Assembly (NCBI RefSeq): GCF_002127325.2
Contig: NC_035435.2
Coordinates: forward strand, 120,461,127-120,525,126
Reading direction: 5' to 3'
Source: Helianthus annuus
Lineage: Eukaryota > Streptophyta > Magnoliopsida > Asterales > Asteraceae
Length of the DNA stretch: 64,000 bases
A program made the position numbers and the translations under genes. The notes under the pieces were generated by a model, which saw only the letters and a program-made list of their open reading frames with translations, searched no databases and was not told the origin of the DNA. Shown here piece after piece: positions 45,001 through 56,496 of this stretch; the stretch's first letter is position 1, and each line of letters opens with the position of its first letter.

Positions 45001-46056
45001 GTTACGAATGAATATTTTTCAAAAATATTTATGGTTTCATGCTGCCAAAAAGGTTAAAGATAACCTTCATGAACATCAAGTCCGGTTAGCTGGAATTTCC
45101 CTCTGTTGTTAGCTCGTGCGCGTAGCGGTGATTCCTCGTCATACTCATCACTCCACATACCTGAAAATCGAGTTTGCACCGGTAGTTAGAAAAACAAGAA
45201 TAAGGTATTTTTTTTAGAAAAAAAAAAAGCTTTTAAATCTAAATGTTAAAACCTTCTTCATTTGGTGAAAACATCTGAAAGTGAGACTGTTGAAGTCCTA
45301 CCTCTGGCTGCATGTTCTCATCTCTAATATGTTCAACACCTGATTATACAATAAATCATAAACTTGTATAGTAATGGGTTTCAAACACTAACAAAACAAA
45401 AAGAAAATACAAATTGGTTGCTTGGGTGTGCAAGATATTAAAAAAATGTGAAAAAACTTCAAATAAGTTAAACAAAAGGATCCAAAATAAATCATCTACT
45501 CCCCAACACCAACAAACATGTAAATGGCAGGGTGTTCAAGATTGACTCATAAAAAATGAAGAACAGGAACCAAAAGAAGATGATTACCCAGAAAAGAAGA
45601 TGAATGACTTCTAAAAAAATAAGAACATGAACAAAAAAAAAACATGATTGTCTTCTAAAAAAAAGAGAACAAATTTTTGATTCATTCACATACCTGAAGA
45701 ACTGATGCCTGCTGGAAGTAAACCGCCGGTCATTCATCATCGATGAAGTTGTTTCGGAATACACGACTAGAAGTAAACCGCCGGTCATTCATCATTGAAG
45801 AAGAAAAGAATGGAGGATAAAGAAGGAAGAAAGAAATGGAAGTTCCGTATACATTTTTTGGTTTAAAAAGGTGATGAGTTGATGGGTAATAAATGTGACT
45901 TGATGGGATGGGGAAGAGGGTGATGTGATGGCTTGAACAAATGACCAATTTGCCATTTTAACATGTGTTTTAAAGATATGATGTGGATCAATCTTGTCCA
46001 CACAATTCAGGTTTCCCAAGTTTTCTAGATTAAATGGGTTTTCCATAGATACTTAC

Positions 46057-46088
<32 letters not shown>

Positions 46089-46092
<4 letters not shown>

Positions 46093-46367
46093 AAGTATAA
46101 TGTACAAAAGGCCTTATCCTACATTATCGTACGCGACAAAGGATATAACGTGCGTAATTACATTTTTGAGCAAAATAACGTGCGTTATTTTTGGTTCCAA
46201 GCGTGATTTTCCCAAAAAAACCAACCCCCATGCGTGATTACATGTCCAAAGCGTGATTACATGTCCAAAGCGTGATTACATGTCCAAAGCGTGATTATTC
46301 CCCTGATCGGACGGTTGGAAGCGTAGCGTACGTGAAGTTTGATAAGCCCTTTTGTATGTTAACCTAC

Positions 46368-46370
<3 letters not shown>
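46089..46370. mobile_element. TA-flanked element J (282 bp)
   Basis: Left end GAATAAGTATAATGTACAAAA then CCTTATCC; right end CCCTTTTGTATGTTAACCTACCCC is its imperfect complement. A CGTACGC word is near both ends. It contains CAAAGCGTGATTACATGTC three times in tandem (46238-46295). Its ends resemble those of M. Confidence 0.78.
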
Positions 46371-46439
<69 letters not shown>

Positions 46440-46441
<2 letters not shown>

Positions 46442-46861
46442 GAGGGTTATCTTTAGACGCTAAATATTACGAGAACCTTGAGAACAAATGAGAAAACCAA
46501 TCAAAACCAATTTTTTTAATACAAACCTCAATGTAATTAAAATACAACATCAGAAAAAGAATTTACAATATCAAATAATTCATTTCTCCTCTCAAAATCA
46601 CTCTTAGTAAAATTTTTACACATGTGTAAATTTGTTAAATACAACAAACTTACACATTTGTAAATGATAAAACTTACACATGTGTAAATTTTCAATATTT
46701 ACGAATACATGTATATTTAATTTTTAACATTGTATTCGAATAATAATGACATGTGTTAAAAAAAATTCGAATTTGAATTGTTTTTTATCAAGTTCTCGCG
46801 GTTTTTCCATTCGTTCTCACGGTTCTCACAATATTTAGCGTTCTCATTTATTCCTTTCCAC
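46440..46861. mobile_element. TA-flanked element A2 (422 bp)
   Basis: Collinear with A1 in the same orientation (GGAGGGTTATCTTTAGACGC, then AACCAATCAAAACCAATTTT), with scattered substitutions. It ends GCGTTCTCATTTATTCCTTTCC, so its right terminus has diverged from GGG. Confidence 0.83.
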
Positions 46862-46892
<31 letters not shown>

Positions 46893-47225
46893 GGGTTAGG
46901 TTAACGTACAAATACCCTTGTCGTACATTACGTACGCGGTCATCTCAGCCGTCAGATCTTCATCCCACATTGAAATCGCATGTTGGTTTTTTGTAACAAT
47001 TTCGCATGTTGGTTTTTTAACATGCGATTTCATCAAAATTACCACATGCGAAATTGTTACAAAAAACCAACATGCGATTTTATCAAAATTATCACATGCG
47101 AAATTGTTACAAAAAACCAACATGCGATTTCATCAAAATTATCACATGAGATTTCATCCATGCTATTTTATAACATGCGATTTCACATCGCGTACGTTAA
47201 GCCATTTTGTACAATACACTTTTTC
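46893..47225. mobile_element. TA-flanked element M (333 bp) with internal repeats
   Basis: Left end GGGTTAGGTTAACGTACAAA and CGTACGC; right end GCGTACGTTAAGCCATTTTG, mirrored. Inside, CACATGCGAAATTGTTACAA, AAACCAACATGCGATTT and related words recur with a period near 52 bp, plus inverted copies. A single ATGCGA-based word makes up most of the core. Confidence 0.8.
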
Positions 47226-47253
47226 TATATATATATATATATACATATATATA

Positions 47254-47791
47254 TAGGGAGGGGCTCATGCAAGAACTCCATTTATTGTGAGAACCGCGAG
47301 AACCAATGTGAACACAACCTAAAATAGCTAAAAAGACCTACCCCCCCCCCCCAAAAAAAAAAAAAACCTAACCCCCCCAAGCTAACCCCCCCCCCTCCCC
47401 AAGCTAAATGCTAAAAAGTAAAACCCCCAAAAACCTAAAAAAAACCTAACCCCCCCCCCCCCCCAAAAAAAAAAAAACCTAAACCCCCCACCCCCTCCCC
47501 CAAGCTAAAATGCTAAAAACTAAACCCCCAAAAAACCTAAAAAAATCTAAAAAAATAAAAAATCTAATTCTTTTTAATATTTTTTATGCTCAAATCGCTA
47601 CTTTTAGTGGCAAAAAAAAATTTAAAAAAAAATTAATTTTTTTTGTGGCTTCGAAAAGTAGCGATTTTTATATAAAAAATATTAAAAAAAAATTTGTGTG
47701 ATTTTTAGCTATTTTTAGGCATTTTTGGTTGTGTTCACATTGGTTCTTGCGGTTCTCGCAATAAGAGGTGGTTCTCGCATGATCTTCTCCC
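47254..47791. mobile_element. TA-flanked element C2 (538 bp), inverted relative to C1
   Basis: Left end GGGAGGGGCTCATGCAAGAAC and right end GGTTCTCGCATGATCTTCTCC, so it is C1 read on the other strand. Poly(C) runs at 47340-47500 correspond to the poly(G) of C1. Confidence 0.83.
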
Positions 47792-48052
47792 TATATATAT
47801 ATATATATATATAGGGAGCCGCTAAAATAGAAGCCATCCCCAGTTGTAAGAACCGCGAGAACAACTATCAACCAATCAGAATAAGGGGTAATTTGGTCAT
47901 TTACTTCAAATGTCCAATCTCTATCTCTCTCTTCATTTAATGATCTCTTATTCTCTCTCTATTAAATCAAATCTGCTTTCTCTCTCTATTAATTCAAATG
48001 TGCTTTCTCTCTCTATTCGGATCTCGAAAATAATTTTGTATACATTCAAAGT

Positions 48053-48283
48053 ATGCTTTCTCTCTCTCTCTCTCAGATCTTGAAGATCAAGTCTGCAAAT
48101 GCCCCTTTTCTTTTGATTCACGGCGACCTCCACCGTCACCTCTTCCGCCACCACCTATTCAGGTCACCCACACCCACACCCCTATCACCCCTGACGGCGG
48201 CGCCCCCTCGTTTCTCCGGCGACGGTGATGCCAAACGTCCCCTCATGCCCACCGGCAACCGGCTTTGTGAACCGGTGTTTTGA
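48053..48283 (+). other. GC-rich gene-like segment inside B2
   Basis: After a CT microsatellite the sequence turns GC-rich (GACGGCGGCGCCCCCTCG, TCTCCGGCGACGGTGATG). The frame gives a proline- and histidine-rich peptide, with no recognised domain. It resembles a plant first exon or leader that was captured. Function not assigned. Confidence 0.3.
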
Positions 48284-48479
48284 GCTTCTGACTGTTCGCA
48301 GTGGTGTAGCGGTGGGGGAGATGATTTTGCGGTGGGTTTGGTGGGTGTGGTGGCAGTGGTTGATGTCGACGTCTCCGATGTTGGGTTTTGACGCCGACGG
48401 CTCCGATGTTGGGGGTTGATGTCGACGGTGGGTGAAGGGCGGTGATGGTGGTGTGTTATTGAATCCGATGGTATTTTGG

Positions 48480-48690
48480 TATGTTGGGGGTTTTATTTGT
48501 GTGTGTCTTGAATCTGATGGCGGTGTGTTCTTGAATCTGATGGGTTTTTGCTATGTTGGGGGTTTTGATATGTGTTCTTTGATCTCTATTTTGATTTGTT
48601 ATGATTTGGTATGTTGGGGGTTTTTGATTTGTGTTCTTGAATCTGATGGTTTTTTGGTATGTTGGGGGTTTTGATTTGTGTTATTTGAAT
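48480..48690 (+). repeat. Tandem repeats of GATTTGTGTTCTTGAATCTGATGG
   Basis: A unit with TTTTGGTATGTTGGGGGTTTTGATTTG and TGTTCTTGAATCTGATGG is repeated about four times with varied spacing. Confidence 0.7.
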
Positions 48691-48979
48691 ATGTGGGTTT
48701 TGATACGGTCGATTGGGTGGCGATGATGCAAAAAAAAAAAAAAAAAACGCAGATTTTGATGACGATGGCGCGGCAAGGACGACAGAGGGTAGGTTTTTTG
48801 AACCTCCAACCCCACTTTTGCAGCCTTTTGATTATCGGAAAATCTGAGCCAAACCCCGTTTTTTTTAGAGATACACATTGTTTTGATGTTGTTGGTTTTT
48901 TATTCTCCCCCCAGTCGATGATATAACAATATATCTGAGACACCTCCCGAGTTCGCGATTTCTGGGTGCGTTCGTTTTT

Positions 48980-49385
48980 GCGTAAAAAAGTTTTTGTAAA
49001 AAAAAAGTTAAATCGTAAACTTTTTAACGTAAAACATAATCTTTTTAACGTAAAACGTAAAAACGTAAAACGTAATAAGTTTAACGTAAAATGTAAAACG
49101 TAAAAAGTTTAATGTAAAACGTAAATCGTAAAAAGTTTAACGTAAAACGTAAAAACGTAAATCGTAAAACATTTAATGTAAAACGTAAAAAGCTTAACAC
49201 AAAACGTAAAACGTAAAAAGTTTAACGTAAAACGTAAAGTTTTTAACGTAAAACGTAAAAAGTTTAACGTCAAACGTAAAAAGGTTAACGTAAAAACGTA
49301 AACCGTAAAAACGTAAAACGTAAAAAGTTTAACATCAAACGTAAAACGTAAAAAGTTTAACGTAAAACGTAAAACGTAAAAATCT
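48980..49385 (+). repeat. CGTAAAA array inside B2
   Basis: AACGTAAAACGTAAAAAGTTT and shorter variants are repeated for 400 bp. The shared unit is ACGTAAA. It is a simple satellite-like expansion, non-coding. Confidence 0.85.
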
Positions 49386-50034
49386 GTTAAAAAATCTGAT
49401 TTTGAAAATGCTTAATAAAAAAATTATTTTTAAAAAATAAAAATTAATATAATAATACAAAAAGTAATAAAAAAACAATAAAGACAAAAAGACAAAATAG
49501 AGTAATTTACTAAAATACCCTTTTGGATTAAAATATTAAAGACATAATAAAACAAAAAATACTTAATATTATTTTTAAATACTTTTAATCTCATCCATCC
49601 ATCTTCTTGATCTAATGGCTAGAAAGTGGTTCTCATGGTTTTTACAACTGGAGGTGGTTTTCATTTTAGCGCTCCCCTATATATATATATATATATAGGG
49701 TAATGCTCTATAAAAAACCCTTGAATTTAAGAAAACTTTGCAAACCCAATGCATGGTCTAGATTTTGCCACGTGTCCATAGTAAATATCATATTCTTTTT
49801 GTCCTTGAGGGCATTATGGTATTTTCACATCTATCTTAGATATCTTCCCCTATTTGATTTGACAATAATTAATACCCATCACATCCAAATCTACTTTCAA
49901 AACCCAAGATCCACCATTCAAAACCTCCATTTTTTCATTAACTTCATCTCTGTGTTTCAAGATCCACCCTTTCAAGACCTCCATTTTCCATTAACTCCAT
50001 ATCTGTTTCAAGTTCTACACAAGATCCATTTCCA

Positions 50035-50120
50035 TGAACTTCATTTCGGTTTCAAGATCCCCACTGACGGGAACGTCATTCACAACGAGTTCCCTACTGA
50101 CGAGGACAAGAATGATCAAG
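50035..50120 (+). other. Possible first exon in G
   Basis: An ATG at 50035 opens MNFISVSRSPLTGTSFTTS up to an ATCAAG/GTTTTT junction at about 50120. The leader before it is CCATTTTTTCATTAACTTC-rich and repetitive (AAGATCCACC twice). No family recognised. Confidence 0.25.
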
Positions 50121-50208
50121 GTTTTTCATCCTTTTTCTATGGGTTCGAGTTTTTTTTTCCTTTTTTACACCCCTAATTCAACTTTACATGTTAATTTCTT
50201 AAAAGAAA

Positions 50209-51013
50209 TCGAAGAACCAAGATACTGTCGAAGAATCAAGATCCTGTCAATAATAAGTTGGTTTTGATTTTTAATTGTCATTTACTTTGATTTTCGTTCT
50301 TCACAATTGGTTTTATTTTTTCCAGAATTAAGAATGTTGCCAAAAGATTAATTATTTTTCAATACCATTGATTATTGTTTCAAAAAAAAAAAGAATGACG
50401 TTTATAGGTAATAAATTTCAATACTATTGATTTTAGTTTGGTTTTCATTCTTCTGGTGTTTATAAATTTTGATTTTGATTCATGGATTACTTGTTTTGGT
50501 TTCAAACTTGTATGATTTTGATCCATGGATTAGTTATTTTTGTGTTAAAAAAATGTGTTTGTTGGTTTGGGGATTTTGATCTGAACAGTAACTGTTTTTT
50601 TGTTGGTTTGGTTGCCTTGTTTGGTGCTTTTTGATCTGAATAGTAACTGTTTTTTGTTGGTTAGGTTGCTTTTGTTTTGGGCTTTTGATCTTAATAGTAA
50701 CTGTTTTTGTGCGTTATAGTATAGAAACATACCCATAACATGTGTTAATCCCCTGTTAGAATGATAACAGACCAATAAAGATATTCAATTGACAAGCTGG
50801 ATGGATGTAGGCGACGCTAATGCGGGGGCATGTGTTAAAAAAGATATTCAATAGGTCACATTTTTTGGGAAGGAACTCTTCGTTCATTTATAACATGTGT
50901 TAGTGGTTCATGCTGTAACAGAACTCCATGATGTAACCTGACATGTGTTCATGTATAACGTGTGTTAAGCCCCTGATAGAATGATATATAACGTGTGTTA
51001 ACCTTTGCTAATT
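50209..51013 (+). repeat. Left arm of the long inverted repeat in G
   Basis: Starts near TCGAAGAACCAAGATACTG and runs to TATAACGTGTGTTAACC. Its reverse complement, with scattered substitutions and short indels, is at 52889-53705. The arm includes three copies of a TGATCTGAACAGTAACTGTTTTT block (50577-50705). Confidence 0.85.
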
Positions 51014-51493
51014 TAAAAAGTATGTACAAAGGACAAAAAGAACATGATTACTTCTTTGACCATGTGGATAAATGTAGACCATGTATTTTATTTCATTTGA
51101 CTAGATTGACATTCGAAATCATTGTAAAATTCTATGAAGCCAAACATCAACCATTGATTATGTTTTATTAACTAGATCTATGGTTGTCATTTAATTGGTA
51201 TATTTATAACATTTAAATAAACCAGTAGTTCAAAAGCAAACATCCTGAACCATGGCCCCAACATGGTACAAACACACAAAACTTTTATTTGTAGTTTTCC
51301 AAACAGAGATTCCTGCATTTGTTTTTTATTTTGCTGAGTGTACAACAATGATGAAATTACGTAGGGGATGACTGAGTACGAGTGCAAAAGCAGCAACATT
51401 TGAGAATGGCACATGGTACACACAAACAAAAATATAACGTGTGTAACATATGTGTTTTCATTAACATGTGTTAAGTTCCCGATATACACGAAA

Positions 51494-51800
51494 TATAACG
51501 TGTGTTAACATGTGCAGCCAGCAGGAGGATGGCATGTAAATGTGCAATATGATTAGCGGATCACGTATTGTAACACATTTATAGGTAGCTTGGGAATAAA
51601 TAAAATGAAACGCCTGGAAAAATGAATTTCCCTAGTAGTACCAGGGGATAGTTGGTGGCTCTTGTGTTAGTGGTTCATGTGTATAACGTGTGTTAACATG
51701 TACAGACAGCAGGAGGATGGCAGGTAACGTGAAATATGAATAGCGGACCATGTATGGTAACTCATGTATAGGTAACTTGGGAATAAATAAAATGAAACGC
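51494..51800 (+). repeat. Direct duplication in the loop of G
   Basis: A block reading TATAACGTGTGTTAACATGT, CAGCAGGAGGATGGCA, TTGGGAATAAATAAAATGAA occurs at 51494-51613 and again at 51682-51800. Confidence 0.85.
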
Positions 51801-52888
51801 AGTAATTTTTCCTTCGATGGACAATGACTTTCAGGGGATATTTGGTGGTTCATGTTTTACTGGTACGTGTGTATAAATTCTTAGGTGGTTCATGTGTTAC
51901 TGGTACGTGTTGTTGAATCCAAAAAATATCATTTTTGTTTCTCTAAGGCTGAATGGATCGCACGATGGAAAAATGACTGCCCCCAATAGTTGGTCAGATA
52001 CTAACATGTGTTAGTGTACATGTAAGGTCACATTTGTCATCATTAACATGTGTTACGTTTATGTCAGCGTTTGTTTTCACATTTGTTTTCATTAACATCC
52101 GGAACATATGATATATAACGTTTGTTAACATGTCAGCATGCGTAAAAAACGGGTGACTCCAACACAAAACATTTTTATTGGTGAGTTTACAACAAAAATG
52201 GATGCATAGAGCCCAATAGTAACACAAATATCCTTTTTTGCTTGTTGGTGAGTCTCATGGCGGACTAAGAAGGGATGGAGCTTCCGTTGACGGTCTGTCT
52301 TTGCTGTTTATCTGCTAAATTTGCTGACTCGTCCTTTGCATGAAATTTGTAAGTCAACAGGAGTACCAATGACATTGTGATGACCCCATTTGAAGAGCAC
52401 GGGACATTTATACGCAAATTCGTGTCCTATACGGGGTGTGCTCGGGTTGTGAACGAATTGCTTGGTAGTGAATTACAACACGTGTGGCCACCGAAACATA
52501 AGAATATATAGGTAAATGTGTTAAAGATTAATGTACTGGTAAATTTGTCAAAAGTTAGATTGCCTAGAAGCAAGTTACTATATTACGTGAGATAACAAAC
52601 GTGTGTTAAGGCCCTATTAACACCAATACTCATAGAATGGATGCATGTATGTCGAAAGAAAAAAGTTTCTTTTATACATAACATGTGTTAGAGATTAATG
52701 TACTGGTACACTTGTAAAAAGCTACAGTGCCTACAAGCAAGTTACACACAAAATGGATGCATAGAGCCCAAAAGCAACCCAACTATGCTGAGGTCGACTT
52801 CAAGGCAGAAGTTCGGGAGGCCAGAACATTTTTAACAGCACGTCCTAGATCAAATAATAAGAGTCTCACATTACATATTACTAGTAAC

Positions 52889-53705
52889 CAAGGTTAACAC
52901 ACGTTATATATCATTCTAACAGTGGCTTAACACAAGTTATACATGAACAGATGTCAGGTTACATCATGGTGTTCTGTTACAGCATGAACCACTAACACAT
53001 GTTATAAATGAACGAAGAGTTCCTTCCCAAAAAAATGTGACCTACTGAATATCTTTTTTTAACACATGTCCCCGCATTAACGTCGCCTACATCCATCCAG
53101 CTTGTCGATTGAATATCTTTATTGGTCTGTTTCTGTAAGGCAACACACGTTATATATCATTATAACAGGGGATTAACACATGTTATGGGTCTGTTTCTGT
53201 ACTATAACGCACAAAAACAGTTACTATTCAGATCAAAAGCCCAAAACAAAGCAACCTAATCAACAAAAAACAGTTACTATTCAGATCAAAAAGCACCAAA
53301 CAAGGCAACCAAACCAACAAAAAAACAGTTACTGTTCAGATCAAAATCCCCAAACCACCAAACACATTTTTTTAACACAAAAATAACTAATCCATGGATC
53401 AAAATCAAACGAGTTTGAAACCAAAACAAGTAATCCATGAATCAAAATTTATAAACACCAGAAGAATGAAAACCAAACTAAAATCAATAGTATTGAAATT
53501 TATTACCTATAAATGTCATTCTTTTTTTTTTTGAAACAATAATCAATGATATTGAAAAATAATTAATCTTTTGGCAACATTCTTAATTCTGGAAAAAATA
53601 AAACCAATTTTGAAGAACGAAAATCAAAGTAAATGACAATTAAAAATGAAAACCAACTTATTATTGACAGGATCTTGGTTCTTCGATTCTTCGGCAGTAT
53701 CTTGG
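52889..53705 (-). repeat. Right arm of the long inverted repeat in G
   Basis: Reverse complement of 50209-51013. A transcript through both arms would fold into a hairpin of about 800 bp with a 1.9-kb loop. Confidence 0.85.
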
Positions 53706-53783
53706 TCCAAGTTTTCTATTGAAAATGAATATAACTGAAAGCATATTGAACCAAATTGGAAAATAGTAAATTACCAAGAGCAA

Positions 53784-54101
53784 TTAGACCGAGAGGAGAG
53801 AGAGCACCGGAGAAGAAGTCCGGTGAGTTTCGCTGGAGAAGGTTGTTGCTGGTGGTGGTTGTTTATTGAGGAGAGAGAGGGCTGGAGAAGAAGTCCGGTG
53901 AGTTTCGCCAGAGAAGGTGGTTGCTGGTGCTGGTTGTTTGTTTCTCCTGGAGAAGGTGGTTGCTGGTGGTGGTTGTTTCTCATGTTTGTTTGTCTTCAAG
54001 ATTGGGGTAGAAGAAATGAGAAAGAGAAAGAGGAGGAGTGTTATGGTGATTGATTGCACTGATAGTACTTCCAATTCAAAAGGTGATTCTTCACTACCCA
54101 A
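53784..54101 (-). other. Repeat-rich open frame at the right end of G
   Basis: A 105-residue minus-strand frame with a hydrophobic N-terminal stretch (ITITLLLFLFLISS) and then three tandem copies of a PPATTFS-ETHRTSSP unit of about 22 residues (66 bp). The repeat gives an open frame by itself. It is a tandem repeat more than a recognised protein. If it is made, it could be a secreted short peptide. Confidence 0.25.
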
Positions 54102-54264
54102 AATGCCCTTATAATTGTACCAGCATGGAGTATTTTAATGTTTTAAATGCTAAAAGTTGTCTAAACAAATCATGACCCTTAATCTATTAAGATGAAACAA
54201 GATGAATGGACCACATAGAGTTTCCAAAGTTTTTTAAAAAAGATGGGGTTTCTTATAGAGCCCA

Positions 54265-54268
<4 letters not shown>

Positions 54269-54330
<62 letters not shown>
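54269..54330. repeat. (TA)n followed by (GA)n
   Basis: A TA tract of about 32 bp changes into about 14 GA units just before element H. Confidence 0.92.
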
Positions 54331-54331
<1 letters not shown>

Positions 54332-55799
54332 GGGTTCGGGAGAAAACGCTCAAAAGTGTGAGAACGGTGAGAACGCATCCTGGCCTAACACGTGTCCCGC
54401 GGCATAGAGAAGGGCGGAGGGGCTTTTTTGTCTTTTCATTCTTCTTTTATTTTCACAACGCGGTATAATATTTTATGGCGTCTAAGTTTTTTTTGGCGTT
54501 AATTGTATTTATTAAACTTTTTGGCGTTTAATTAATTGTTTTTGTGTCATATATATATATATATTTTTTTGGCGTTATATTGTTTTCTGGTTAACTTTTT
54601 GGCGTTTGTGGCGTTTTGTATAATAATTAACCAAGAGTAATTAATGTTTGCATAAAATTAAAATAAGTCCAATTTTTCTTTTTGGCGTTTATTGAATTTT
54701 TTGGCGTTTTAACACCCTTTTACAAGGTGCTTTGCCAGCAGCTGATTTCCCAATTTTCATTCTACTAGCGTTTTGGTGTTTGTAGTTTTTGGCGTTTTAT
54801 ATAGTAATGTATTTTATTTATAGAGAATTAGATAACCATACAACATATAACTTGATATCTATTCAATATAAAATGAAAACAAAAATAATTAAAAAATGGT
54901 AATCTAATTTTTCTTTCCAATCTTCAATGTCATCAGCCTCTTCCATCTTGAATTTGTTTTTTGGTGTTTTGAACCTTTTTTGAATAATTTAGCTAGATGC
55001 CAACTTTCCTTCATAAACCCCGTCTTTTTAGAAGAAGCTGTTTAGTGGCATCCCGTTTTTTGGTGTGATATTCTTGTTTGGTGGCATGTCATTGAAGATC
55101 AACTCTTGCTTGATGCTATTTGTAATAATGGAGTCCAAAATAGCATTTTATTCTTGTGTGGAACCCTTTCTTCCATGTCTATAATCATCAAGAACAAAGC
55201 TCACATGATGGCATATCACTGTCATCAGTCTCTTTTTCTTGAATATTTGTCCATCTCATTCAGCAAAATATTATTGAGTTAACCCCCTCAGAAAAAGGAT
55301 CCATTTCAGTGAAAGCTTTGCCATCTGTGGCGTTTTAAAGGGAGTGGTTTCTAGAGGATATGGCGTTTTTTTGTGTTTTTCTGGGGTGATTAATTTCATT
55401 GTGTATAGAACCCTCTCTTATAGGAGTTTTTTGGCGCGTAGTTTAGGCGGGACTTTTTATTGTAATAATTGATAGTAAGAAAGTAACTGTCTTTTCAGTT
55501 ACTGTTTTTGTATTTACTGTGTTGATCAGCTTTTATCAGTTTTATAGGTTATAGACGTCCCATCTTCTAAGTTTGGCGTTTTTTTAAATGGCCTTATGCA
55601 GACCAACATGACAAAATACAATAACGGAGTAAATAAAATATTAAGCAGGAAAAATATTTTTTTTTTTATTTTTGGCGTTTTGTTAGGGTTAACTATTTTT
55701 AGTACTATTTTTGCGTTTTGCTAATAAAGATAGAAATATATCATTTAATTATCTTAAAAAAAGAAGATTACATAGAAGGAAAAAAAAGAGGAAAAAAAA

Positions 55800-56387
55800 T
55801 TAAAATCCTTTGTCAGAAGGTACTTTATCTGAATAGTATCCATTAGTTGTGTCATCTTCTTCCTCCTCGGAGTCTTCATTTTGATCTTCATCCATGTCAT
55901 CACATTCACCTTCATCAGCTTCTTGTTCCTGAAGATTCTGAAGCCTCCACCTGAACATGTCTTGCATTAACTCCAATTTTGAGTCTATTTCTGGGTTGGT
56001 ACAAGTGGCGTTATGCAATTCTTCCATGAAACTCAGTCGCTGCTTTGTCATGATGTTCTCTAGCTAGTAGACTTCCTGCTCTCCGCTGTCGTATGTAACC
56101 GTCACCATGTCTGTTTCATCATCAAAACGCCATGATGTCATGACAGGGTCTGGCTTCACATTTCCTTTGATTGGTCCAAATTTGCTGGTTAATGCTTTCA
56201 TAAGCATATGCGTTTCATGGCATTCATTGTCTAGAGCAATGCCAATGGATAAGATTTGCCTTTGTATGTCTTCTTCCATCTTCAGAATAGCCCTGACCGT
56301 CTTAACATACACCCTCCTTCTGTTGTCAAAATGGAGGACGTATCGCCTGATTCCCAGAGTGTATCTCCACGAAACGATTGTTGCCAT
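55800..56387 (-). pseudogene. Hypothetical protein in H, one in-frame TAG
   Basis: Two minus-strand frames, 56387-56064 (107 residues) and 56051-55800 (83), are in the same phase, separated by one TAG and four codons. The first begins MATIVSWRYTLGIRRYVLHF and includes RRRVYVKTVRAILKMEEDIQ, then FGPIKGNVKPDP and a DMVTVTYDSGEQE strand. The second has a helix-rich part (KLELMQDMFRWRLQNLQEQ) and a strongly acidic end (DMDEDQNEDSEEEEDD). I recognise no family. The coding region is free of the GGCGTTT words that fill the element, and a TATA-like box lies about 100 bp upstream. It may be a real element-encoded gene with a nonsense mutation or two reading units. Confidence 0.55.
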
Positions 56388-56486
56388 TTTTGGCGTTTTG
56401 TTTAGGTTGGCGTTTTTTATTAACGATTTTTTTTTTGCAGAAAATGGATAGATTGAAGTGATTATGGAAGCTATGTTTTACCTTTG

Positions 56487-56496
56487 TTTATATAAT
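56487..56496 (-). promoter_or_regulatory. TATA-like box upstream of the H ORF
   Basis: On the minus strand CATTATATAAAC lies about 100 bp before the ATG at 56387, a normal promoter distance in plants. Confidence 0.45.

Larger units (their letters stand above)
47814..49677. mobile_element. TA-flanked element B2 (1864 bp) with cargo
   Basis: Ends match B1: left GGGAGCCGCTAAAATAGAAG, CAGTTGTAAGAACCGCGAGAAC; right GGTTCTCATGGTTTTTACAA and CATTTTAGCGCTCCCC. The inside is unrelated to B1. It has a CT-rich leader, a GC-rich proline/histidine-coding stretch (48085-48290), GGTGGTG-rich sequence, repeats of TATGTTGGGGGTTTTTGATTTG (48480-48690) and a CGTAAAA array (48980-49385). It is most likely a B-type element that acquired host sequence. 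Confidence 0.78.
49698..54268. mobile_element. TA-flanked element G (4.6 kb) with long inverted repeat
   Basis: Left end GGGTAATGCTCTATAAAAAAC and CTTTGCAAACCCAATG; right end AAAAGATGGGGTTTCTTATAG with AGAGCCCAACCC. It carries arms of about 800 bp in inverted orientation (50209-51013 and 52889-53705), AACATGTGTTA / AACGTGTGTTA words and a direct duplication in the loop. Short exon-like stretches sit near both ends. No transposase is visible. Confidence 0.78.

Noticed and set aside
47948..48154. Minus-strand frame with RERES-type repeats
   Set aside because: Translation of CT-rich simple sequence.
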